This document shows positions 36,501 to 45,000 of a stretch of DNA of 64,000 bases, piece after piece (position 1 is the stretch's first letter; each line of letters starts with the position of its first letter). Source of the stretch: Litorimonas sp947503715. Its GTDB lineage: Bacteria > Pseudomonadota > Alphaproteobacteria > Caulobacterales > Maricaulaceae. The stretch covers positions 496,001 through 560,000 of the forward strand of contig NZ_CP189850.1 in NCBI RefSeq assembly GCF_050271975.1. Reading direction: 5' to 3'. A model generated the notes under the pieces. That model had not been told where the DNA came from and did not search any database. It worked only from the letters and a program-made list of their open reading frames with translations. The position numbers and the translations under genes are program-made.

Positions 36501-39203
36501 TTAGCCCGCTTCAACCTGGCGCAGGGTCCGACGTGATTTTCCGGTCTGCAGGAACGCCAAGGCCCGGCAAATTTCATCAAGCATGACAGGCTTGGTCAGG
36601 AAAATATCCGCTCCTGCCGCCATACAGGCTGCATTCGTTGTCGCGGCATTATCCGCCGTCAGGGCAATGATTGGAATATCTGCAAAGGGCGCACGGGAGT
36701 CCCGAATTAATCGTGTCGCCTCAACACCGTCCAGACGGTTCATGTGAATATCCATGATCACAATATCCAATGGCCCGGCATTAAGGGCCTCTAAAGCGTC
36801 TTCGCCGTCCGGTGCGTCGAAACAGATACAGCCCTGCGGCTCCAACATATCACGCAGAATGCGGCGATTATTCTCCAGATCATCGACAATGAGAACCCGC
36901 AAACCGTCAAGATTATTCTCCGGCATTTGCGGCGGCGCATGAAGCGGCGCCATGTCGCGACCCGCCACAGGCTGCATGAGGTCAAGGATAGCCGGTGGCA
37001 GCGGCGCAGGCATCTCATGCTCTAAAAGCGCCTCAACATGTTCAATATCGTCCACTGCGTCAGTTTCAACATGCACGGATACCGGTGCCGCCAGAGGGAC
37101 CGTGAGTGTGAATTCGGAGCCGCGTCCGACGCGACTGACAACGGTTAATTCACCCTCCATCAGAACCGTCAGAGCTTTTGCAATGGCGAGGCTTAAGCCC
37201 GTGCCCATATGACTGCGGCGGAGGGATGTATCCGCCTGCATGAAGGGCGTGAAGAGACGCGATTGGACGAGCTCGCTCATCCCGACGCCTGTATCCGCAA
37301 TATTGACGGTCACACCTGTCACGACATCATCGGATGATTTTTGCGTTGTGACATGCATATGAACACGCCCGCGTTCTGTGAAGCTCACCGCATTTGAGAG
37401 CACCGTGCGAACACATTGTTGCAACCGTTGACCATCCACAAAATGCTCACCCAAATCCGGATCAATATAATGCGTAAAAGCGAGGCCTTTCTCTTCCGCT
37501 TTGGCTTGCAACGGTTCCACGACCTCTTCCAATAATGTGGGTAGGTGCGAGTCTTCCGGTAAGATATTCATCTGGCCCGCATCAATGCGCGCCATATCCG
37601 TCATGGATTCGACAACATCCAACAATTCATGACCGCTTTTCAAAATTACGCCCGTTTTCTGTCTCACATCAGGATCGGTATGGGTTTGGCTGAGCAGGTC
37701 GGAAAACCCGATGACCCCGTTAAGCGGCGTCCTGAGTTCATGACTGATCATACCCAGGAAATCGGTCTTTAATTTATCCGCAGAAGCCGCCTCTTTGCGT
37801 TTAATCGCGAGTTCCTTCATGGTGCGTTCCCGGAATCTTAGGAAGGCCACTAATCCGATAAGCGCTAACCCCGCGAGCCCCAATAAGGCCATCAATGTGC
37901 GATTCAATTTCCGCTGTTTTACAATCGTAAGTTCAAGCAAAGCCGCCTCCCGTGCGGCGGCCGCAGCGCGTTCTTCCTGCCGCGCACGCGAGTTTTCGAG
38001 CGAGGCTAATATAGAGGATGTATCGCTGGAAGCGTCTGCTAGGAAATTCTGGCTAAGCAGCTGCAGACGACGATTAGACAAGGTTATAGCTAATTTCTCA
38101 TCACCAGACTTAAGAGCCATTAAGAAAGCCAATTGAAGCACTGAGTTTGATGAACGCTCGTTTAGAATTATATCCGGCGAAATATTAAGTTGATGCATGC
38201 TGATAATGGCTTCGGCTTTTTTCAATTCTCCCAAACCGGCCAAAGCCGTCGCCTCTGTCACTTTTGCTTGTAGTTTCAGCTGGGGAAGAGCGGCTTTTTC
38301 ATAAGCCAAAACGGCATAATCTAATGCCGTTTCATAATCTCCAATCTCATTTTTCGTTTGGGCAACACGGAGCTCTGTCAAACCCGGAGCTTCAGAGTCA
38401 TAATATTTTTCAAGATTTAAAAGCGCGTCTGCCAAATATTGTTGGGCCGTCGTATCCCTCCACACAAGATGAGAATATAAAAGGTTGTTTAAAATATCGA
38501 TAGAAGCCTGCGGGTCGAAATTGTTTTCTGTTAGCTCCAGATATTCCAGCGTTGTCGAAATGGCTAAATCTCTGTTGGCTTTCAAATTATGCAGATGCGC
38601 GATGACATTTGTCACCTCAATTCTTGCAAAGCTGGATAGTTCTGTTTCCTCAGTAGGGATTAGCGATAAAGACTCTTGTGCTTTTTGAAGCGCAGTATGG
38701 TTTTGAGACTTTTTCAGGTTTGCATTCGTAAAAATCGATATTTGATATGCTGAGAACCTTTGGAACCAATCGCCACTCTCCTGAAAAGGTCTAAGCACAT
38801 TCTCTATTTCAGACGCACTCAACTCATTGGCTAATGCATCGGCATATTCGCTATATAGCCTAGCGATACTATCAGTATCGACCTCATCATAGGAACTGCC
38901 GACCTGTGAAAAGCCGTGGACTGCCAACTTTATTTTTTGAGAGTCTTCCGTTGTTACGGATGCCATCACTTCGCTGATGGCTTTCAAAAATGGATCATCA
39001 GGGTTAAAACCTTTTGAAAAATTGGAGTTGTCACGAAGAAGGTTCGGTCGACTCGTTTCTCCAGCTCGGGCATTTATGATTTCAACAATTTCAATGAGCC
39101 TTGGATCGAGATCCTTAGTTGTGTCAGCAGTTGCAACGGAAGACACCAAAAACGTGAAAACAGTAACAACTATTATCTTAAGTAATGATTTTGAAAATAT
39201 CAT
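36501..39203 (-). CDS. Hybrid sensor histidine kinase with TPR-like sensor region
   Basis: The 900-residue protein has a signal peptide (about 1-26) and a long periplasmic alpha-helical region resembling TPR repeats (about 40-430). A membrane helix follows (about 435-458). Then come HisKA with His488 in MISHELRTPLNG, a HATPase domain (about 590-705, with DTGVGM and GTGLSLAIAKAL), and a C-terminal receiver domain with Asp818 in VIMDIHMN. There is no HPt domain, so phosphotransfer must continue to another protein. No partner response regulator gene is present nearby. It sits downstream of the double-glycine peptide gene, beyond that gene's terminator, and could sense envelope or peptide signals. 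That link rests only on position. Confidence 0.93.
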   Translation of the reverse strand: MIFSKSLLKIIVVTVFTFLVSSVATADTTKDLDPRLIEIVEIINARAGETSRPNLLRDNSNFSKGFNPDDPFLKAISEVMASVTTEDSQKIKLAVHGFSQVGSSYDEVDTDSIARLYSEYADALANELSASEIENVLRPFQESGDWFQRFSAYQISIFTNANLKKSQNHTALQKAQESLSLIPTEETELSSFARIEVTNVIAHLHNLKANRDLAISTTLEYLELTENNFDPQASIDILNNLLYSHLVWRDTTAQQYLADALLNLEKYYDSEAPGLTELRVAQTKNEIGDYETALDYAVLAYEKAALPQLKLQAKVTEATALAGLGELKKAEAIISMHQLNISPDIILNERSSNSVLQLAFLMALKSGDEKLAITLSNRRLQLLSQNFLADASSDTSSILASLENSRARQEERAAAAAREAALLELTIVKQRKLNRTLMALLGLAGLALIGLVAFLRFRERTMKELAIKRKEAASADKLKTDFLGMISHELRTPLNGVIGFSDLLSQTHTDPDVRQKTGVILKSGHELLDVVESMTDMARIDAGQMNILPEDSHLPTLLEEVVEPLQAKAEEKGLAFTHYIDPDLGEHFVDGQRLQQCVRTVLSNAVSFTERGRVHMHVTTQKSSDDVVTGVTVNIADTGVGMSELVQSRLFTPFMQADTSLRRSHMGTGLSLAIAKALTVLMEGELTVVSRVGRGSEFTLTVPLAAPVSVHVETDAVDDIEHVEALLEHEMPAPLPPAILDLMQPVAGRDMAPLHAPPQMPENNLDGLRVLIVDDLENNRRILRDMLEPQGCICFDAPDGEDALEALNAGPLDIVIMDIHMNRLDGVEATRLIRDSRAPFADIPIIALTADNAATTNAACMAAGADIFLTKPVMLDEICRALAFLQTGKSRRTLRQVEAG

Positions 39204-39252
39204 TTATCAGCTCCGAAGAGTGGCATACCGATAAATTCTTAAAAATATGATA

Positions 39253-39276
39253 CAAAAAAACCCGCCTTGAGGCGGG
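39253..39276 (-). terminator. Terminator of the double-glycine peptide gene
   Basis: On the minus strand ACCCGCC-tcaa-GGCGGGT (stem within 39260-39276) is followed by seven T residues (complement of 39254-39260). It lies 25 bp after the TAA of the 22-residue peptide gene, so that gene has a dedicated end. Confidence 0.93.
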
Positions 39277-39300
39277 TTCAAATCAATTATCTATTTTGAC

Positions 39301-39369
39301 TTAAAGCCAGATAACGATGGGGTTTCCACCGACAACAACTTCGAGTTCTTCTAAAGATAGTTCACGCAT
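39301..39369 (-). CDS. Double-glycine leader micro-peptide (22 aa)
   Basis: The 22-codon gene reads ATG at 39369 to TAA at 39301. Its product is a 15-residue leader, MRELSLEELEVVVGG, joined to the seven residues NPIVIWL. The leader has the exact double-glycine pattern L-S-x-E-E-L-x-x-V-x-G-G used by C39-peptidase exporters, with Gly-Gly at the expected cleavage point. An AGGA Shine-Dalgarno sits 9 nt before the ATG. A strong terminator follows 25 bp later. The C39 ABC exporter gene ends 260 bp upstream on the same strand. Leader rule, exporter and own terminator make a real gene likely. The core is unusually short and hydrophobic, with no Cys, Ser or Thr for common RiPP modifications, so it may be a signal peptide rather than a bacteriocin. 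The function is inferred, not shown. Confidence 0.82.
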   Translation of the reverse strand: MRELSLEELEVVVGGNPIVIWL

Positions 39370-39628
39370 ATCTTGAATTCCTGTGTTTTAGTTAAAAGAA
39401 AACACAAAAGCCCCACCCTTCTGCGATACGGGCCCCACCTCCGTACTTCCTACTAAACGCGATTTCCGTGCCAGATTGCAAGGAAAAACGTTCTAAGTCA
39501 GCACAAATTATGGTTAACGTACACTTTACCTACGGCTTCAAATGCGAAAAGTTCCAAAATTTCTAAAAAAGGTTGTGTTTATTTATATAAAATTACCCAT
39601 AAACCGTATTTCAGGCTCTTTAAGCGGA
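39370..39628 (-). promoter_or_regulatory. Leader region of the micro-peptide gene
   Basis: About 260 bp without another ORF. On the minus strand TGTGTTTT (39406-39399) pairs with AAAACACA (39389-39382), and the SD AGGA starts immediately after. Upstream lies TACGG/CCGTA with GGTGGGGC twice. These structures could affect translation or mark a promoter-leader. No -35/-10 pair is clear. Confidence 0.45.
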
Positions 39629-41680
39629 TTATTCCACGCGAATGACCCTATCGCTGGCTTCTAAGAATGCGGGGCGGTGTGCCACTATGACACGCGTTAT
39701 GGGGAGGTCGCGGATAATTTTAACAATGGCACCTTCGGTTTCGACATCCAGATTAGCCGTGCCCTCGTCCAAGAACAGGACTTTTGGATTTTGATAGAGT
39801 GCGCGGGCGAGGAGGACACGCTGTCTCTGCCCGCCTGACAGGACTGATCCCATTTCCCCTATCACGACCTGATAATTGCCGGGCAGTCGCGCGATAGTGT
39901 CATGGATCTGTGCCGCCTGCGCTGCGCGGTAGACGCGCTGCATATCAATTTCAGGGTCGAAGAAGCTGATATTATCGGCCAGAGTGCCGGAGAGGAGGCG
40001 GTCATCCTGCATGACGACGCCGATATGGGCTCGCCAATCCGCACGGTTGAGCGCGGCAAGGTCATGACCATCAATTTTTACACGGCCCTTCACGGGTTCA
40101 TACAGACCCAACATCAGCTTCATCAATGTGGTTTTCCCACCACCGGATAATCCCGTCAGGGTCACCATCTCACCCGCCGCAATATCAAGTGACATATCGC
40201 TGACGACCCATGGGTCCGTTTCGGAATAGCGGAAGGACACATCCTCCAGCGCGATATTACCCTGCAAATCTTTTAATTCCGTCTCACCCGTATGCGCTTC
40301 ATCCGGCTCCTCGAAAATAATATCAGAAAGCCGGTCGAGGTGAAGCGAGAGCAAATTAAATTCGATCCCCTTTTCCAAGAGCTGCACGACGGCATCCGTA
40401 AAATATTGACGATAGGCGAGAAACGCGACGAGCATACCAAGGGTAAAGACTGACCCTTCACCCATCATAATCTCGGCGGCGGCCCAGACAACCACGACAA
40501 TCTGCAAGCCCGTCAGCAGCGTCTCGAAAAATTTCCGCGCCACCACCCACTGGCCGTAATTCACATTGGCATTGATGAAATCGGTATAAAGATTCCGCCA
40601 GGCCGCTTCGCGTTCCGCCTCGCGCCCGAAAAGCTTGACCGTTGTGTTGGCGCGGACACTTTCTATGACGTGTGAGTTTTCCAAGGCCTTAGCGTAAATA
40701 CTCTCTTCCTGCGTGCGACGCAGATGCGGATAAATGAGGAGTGTTGCGAGGACGAGGAGGGCAACACTCACCAAAACAATAGCGCCCAAAAGCGGCGAAT
40801 AAGCAAAGAGCACGATTAGCATGAGGACCGCCATCGCGCCGTCTAAGATCACAGCGACGACGGATTGGGTCAGGGCCTCTTGAATCGGGACGGTCGAGCC
40901 CATCCGGCTGATAATGTCGCCAATATGGCGCCGCTCGAAATAGCGCGTCGGCAGGCGAATGAGATGGCGGAAGACATTGCCCACCATTTGCAGGGACATC
41001 TGGTTCCCATAGACAACAATTGCCCAACCGCGCACGGCTTCCGCGACGGCGCGCAGGATCATAAGCCCGCCAAAGCCAATGGCCAGCGCGAGGAGCAACC
41101 CACGATCCCCCTCTGGCAGGACGGCATCCACGACGAGCTGCAAATAAAACGGCGCGAGCAGGACAACGGCTTGTAATATAACGGACAGGACGAGCGTCTG
41201 CCCCACCGCCCGCTTCAACCCGACGAGCCGCGACCAGAGCAGCGAGATCCGCGGTTTCATCCGCGCCTGTACGGCCGTGAAATTAGATTGCGGCGTAAAC
41301 TCCACCGCGATGCCCGTGAAATGTTTTGAGACCTTATCCAGCGACATTCGCCGCAGGCCAATGCCCGGATCGACGATTTCGACGCGGTCGCCCTTGACCG
41401 ATTTCAACACAACGTAATGGTTGAGATCCCAGTGCAAAATCGCGGGCGTCTGGAGCTTTTGCAAATGATCCAGCTCGACCTTGAGCGGCCGTGCGGAGAG
41501 CTGCAGTCCGTCCGCAATCTGTATCACGGATTTCAACGACGCCCCGGTCATGGAGACGAGGTGCCGACGCCGCAGCACATTCAAATCTATATTATGCCCG
41601 TGATAGCGCGCAATCATGGCGAGACAGGCCAGACCGCATTCCGTCGTCTCAGTCTGTAAAATAACGGGCAGTTTCGCCAT
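39629..41680 (-). CDS. Peptidase-containing ABC exporter (C39 family, double-glycine leader cleaving)
   Basis: Translation starts at 41680 (MAKLPVILQTETTEC), giving 683 residues. An upstream GTG/ATG-free extension from 41806 belongs to the overlapping MFP-fragment frame. The N-terminal C39 peptidase has Gln9, catalytic Cys15 (TECGLAC), His88 (NHYVV) and Asp104 (VDP), so it is active-type, unlike HlyB-like domains that lack the Cys. A six-helix membrane domain (about 150-430) follows. The ATPase then shows GLSGGGKTT, the LSGGQRQR signature and KVLFLDEGTANLD. It should cleave and export double-glycine leader peptides. The ATG overlaps the upstream stop as TAATG. The downstream 22-residue peptide is the obvious candidate substrate. 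No outer-membrane TolC partner is in the window. Confidence 0.93.
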   Translation of the reverse strand: MAKLPVILQTETTECGLACLAMIARYHGHNIDLNVLRRRHLVSMTGASLKSVIQIADGLQLSARPLKVELDHLQKLQTPAILHWDLNHYVVLKSVKGDRVEIVDPGIGLRRMSLDKVSKHFTGIAVEFTPQSNFTAVQARMKPRISLLWSRLVGLKRAVGQTLVLSVILQAVVLLAPFYLQLVVDAVLPEGDRGLLLALAIGFGGLMILRAVAEAVRGWAIVVYGNQMSLQMVGNVFRHLIRLPTRYFERRHIGDIISRMGSTVPIQEALTQSVVAVILDGAMAVLMLIVLFAYSPLLGAIVLVSVALLVLATLLIYPHLRRTQEESIYAKALENSHVIESVRANTTVKLFGREAEREAAWRNLYTDFINANVNYGQWVVARKFFETLLTGLQIVVVVWAAAEIMMGEGSVFTLGMLVAFLAYRQYFTDAVVQLLEKGIEFNLLSLHLDRLSDIIFEEPDEAHTGETELKDLQGNIALEDVSFRYSETDPWVVSDMSLDIAAGEMVTLTGLSGGGKTTLMKLMLGLYEPVKGRVKIDGHDLAALNRADWRAHIGVVMQDDRLLSGTLADNISFFDPEIDMQRVYRAAQAAQIHDTIARLPGNYQVVIGEMGSVLSGGQRQRVLLARALYQNPKVLFLDEGTANLDVETEGAIVKIIRDLPITRVIVAHRPAFLEASDRVIRVE

Positions 41681-41892
41681 TATGATTTCGCGCCCAAGAG
41701 CCAATCCAATAACCGCACAGACCCTGCGGCCGTCTCCACATCCAACAGGAACAGCGCCGCGACGACCTTGACAACGACAATGGCGAGCAAGATCGTAACC
41801 AACCACGTCGAGGGCGGCGCCTTTAACCGCACCTCCCCGAACAGAGCACGGGTCCGGTGCGCAAGCGCTTCTTTACGGTAGAGATCTGACAT
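41680..41892 (-). CDS. Truncated HlyD-like membrane fusion protein (N-terminal part only)
   Basis: The 70-residue product starts MSDLYRKEALAHRTRALFGEV, matching the cytosolic N-terminus of HlyD-type membrane fusion proteins that pair with C39 exporters. One membrane helix (WLVTILLAIVVVKVVAALFLL) follows, and then about 21 residues in the periplasm (DVETAAGSVRLLDWLLGAKS). The usual long coiled-coil, lipoyl and beta-barrel domains are missing. A TTG at 41913 could extend it by seven residues. The stop overlaps the exporter start as TAATG, so translation is tightly coupled. The frame is undamaged, suggesting a purposeful short protein rather than a recent pseudogene. Its role may be to assist the exporter in a one-membrane mode. 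Confidence 0.7.
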   Translation of the reverse strand: MSDLYRKEALAHRTRALFGEVRLKAPPSTWLVTILLAIVVVKVVAALFLLDVETAAGSVRLLDWLLGAKS

Positions 41893-42061
41893 AGACCCGA
41901 GGTAGCAGGGCAACGCGGAGCGTCAACCCGTTTTGCAAGGCAAGAGGCTCCGGGATTTAATCTCAACCAAAATGCTTTTCTCCGGGAGGCTCATGACGCG
42001 CCTATGAATTCCAAATAAAGCCCGGCTTCAATAGACTTGACTTGGCCTGCTGAAGTCCAGT

Positions 42062-45000
42062 TTAGGCCATGAGCGCCACATCTGATGCATCATATCCCAG
42101 AACATCCTCATCGGACAAATCTATAAGATCGAAATTTTCCAAGACCAGGACAGATCCATTAGCAAAGGTCAGAACGGTATCACTATTCTGCTGAACCGCG
42201 CCGTCTAGAGCATTCGCAATATCCGTATCGCTGAAGTCGGACAGGTCGAGCACATCCACACCGTCAGTGAAGTCCGTCACGGTCGTCGTCGCGGCGAAGC
42301 GACTGAGAACAAACGTATCAGCACCACTGCCGCCGGTCAGGTTGTCATTCGCACTGCCGCCCTCAAGGATATCATCACCGGCCTGACCGTCCAGAACATC
42401 ATTTCCAGCGGCGCCGACAAGGCGATCATTTCCGCCCCCGCCCACGAGAAGGTCATTGCCCTGCTGTCCGAATAAAGTGTCCTGTCCAGACCCACCATAA
42501 AGACGATCATGTCCGGTTCCGCCAATTAGAAGATCATGACCGCCTGCACCGCCAAGAAAATCATTACCCGTGCCACCTTCGACGCGGTCATTGCCGTCGC
42601 CGCCGCGAAGAGCATCATTTCCTGACTGTCCTTTGATCAGATCATTACCGTTACCGCCAAAAATCGTATCGCGGCCAGCACCCCCCTCGATAATGTCATT
42701 ATTGGCTTGGCCATCAATCAGATCATCGCCGTCTCCACCGAAGATGAAGTCATTGCCTGACCCACCCAGAATATCATCAACGCCTGCGCCGCCCTCCACG
42801 ATGTCATCGCCCGATCCAGCCAAAATTCTATCATCGCCTGACTCGCCAGATATCGTATCATCGCCCGCTCCGCCAATCAGCATATCGTTACCTTCTCCGC
42901 CGAGGAGAGTGTCGTCGCCCGCCCGGCCGTTCAAGATGTCATTGCCAGCGAGGCCCGTTATCAGTTCATCAAATTCAGTGCCAAAAAGCCTATCGCGAGC
43001 TTCAGTCCCGTTCAGGGAGAGATCAGTTTCAGAAAAGTCAAAATAACGAACCCCACTTTGATTGGTCACGATGATGCTAAGGCCATCAGGGCTTAAATCA
43101 ACATCGGAAATAGATGAGATATTTTCAGCAACATCTACGAAGGAAACGACCTCATAAGTTGACGTGCTGATAACAGCGATACTGCTATCCCCATTAAATG
43201 CGTCATTGACTAAGAACAAATATTCTCCATTTTTTGAAAATATAGGGTCAACACGTTCCGCATTCCCATAAATTCCTGTCAAATCCGCAACTGGGTTAAG
43301 ATCGAAATCATATAAGGTAACTTCGTTATATCCCGCCACAGCAACCAGCTGCGCCGCGCCGCTAATTGCGTTTTTGTCGAAGTTAAATCCGCCGTGATTT
43401 GTTGAGGCAATGACCTCACCGGTTTCGACGGAATAAATATGGACCGGGTAGCTTGAGATATTACTCTCGGCCATGAGAAGGAATTGACCGTCCCGTGAAA
43501 TATCTAACGTCGTATTCTGACGCACGCCGTTGAAGCCTGAAAATTCATCATCATCAATAACATTAACGGACAATATGTCGTCAAAGCCGGATAAATTATA
43601 AAAAGGCACCCATCCTGATCCAGGGAAATTTGTTGTCACAAATAATGAACCATCGGCTGCGGCCTGTATGTCGGTAATCTCATAACCTTGACCCGAAACT
43701 TCAAAAGAGAAGGATTCGACTGCCAGTGTTTCTGTATCAATCCGCAAGACTGTGGCTTCAAAGACATTATTTCCGACGTCCGTTAAATCCGCTTGAGCCG
43801 CAAATAAATACTGCCCGTCCTGACTAAGGGAGAGCGCACTCGTATCTACGCCAAGATCGGTCTCGGGCAGAAGGGTTCCCGTTTCAGTGGAGTATCGAAT
43901 TAGTATTCCATCATCGCTTAGAGAATAAGTGATCGCGTTGGCGTCATCCACAACTGTATCAACGATCCCAGCATTCGTAACGGGAAGATTTGCATCAACA
44001 GAGTCCACAATGACCGATGATATTGTGTAATCGCCCGCGTCAAAAAATGACTCAAAAGCAGAAATATAATATGTTCCCGCCTCAGAAAAACTAATTGTTG
44101 TGTCGTCAATTGAAGGTCTGAGCAAATTTCCATTTGCGTCATAAAGAGACAAACTCACACGAGGGCTGTCGACGAAAAGCCTTAGATCTAAGTCAGTGTC
44201 CGTAATTTCTATTGCAAACCAATCTGCGTCATCTTTAAAATCAATCACACCTGTCGCACGGCCACCCGCTTCAAGGGTTCCGGTCGTGTCAGTATTAGCC
44301 CTGAAGTCGTCTTCCTGAATAGACGCCGTTACTGTGTAATCCAGAGAATAGCGGAGAGTGCTTACGTCAACAAAGAACGTTCCACTTTCTTCGGCTTCAT
44401 ATACCAGGACGGGCTCATCCGCTTCACGGTCTCTGTAATTAGAGGCAACAAAATTCCCGAATTCGTCACGCAAAACCAAGCTGGTCGTGACGTCTTCAGA
44501 TGTGAAACGGACTTGTTCTCCCGCTGTGAGCTCAACCGCGAACCAGTCTGAATCACCGCGGAAATTAATTACGCCTGCGGAAGAGCTGCCGATCTCAAGA
44601 ATACCAGCCGTGTCCGTGTCAGCTGCGAAGTCATCTTCTAAAACCGTAGCGTTGAGCGTGTAATCAATGGAGGCGTTAAAACTACTTACATCAACATAAA
44701 ATGTTCCGCTCTGTTCCGCTTGCGCGATAATAACATTTTCATTGGTGACGACATCTCTGAAGTCAAATGCGACACTCTCGCCAGACTCATCCCGCAAAAC
44801 TAAATTAACATCATCACTATCAGCGGCAATACGAATAAATTCACCCGCCGTAAGCTCAATCGCGAACCAATCTGAATCAGCTCGATATTCAATTGATCCG
44901 GTGGCCGTGCCTTCAGCTTCAAGAACACCCGTCGTGTCGATATTTGCTGCAAAGTCATCTTCCTGAACAGATGCGGTCAGTGTGTAATCCAAGGGCGCAT

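Noticed and set aside
41893..42061. A second small leader peptide ORF (MSLPEKSILVE...)
   Set aside because: No SD and no double-glycine motif in 23 codons, so it is not supported.
42570..43046. 158-codon ORF and several other + strand ORFs within the giant gene
   Set aside because: They are mirror frames of the RTX and PPC repeats and have repetitive low-complexity content.
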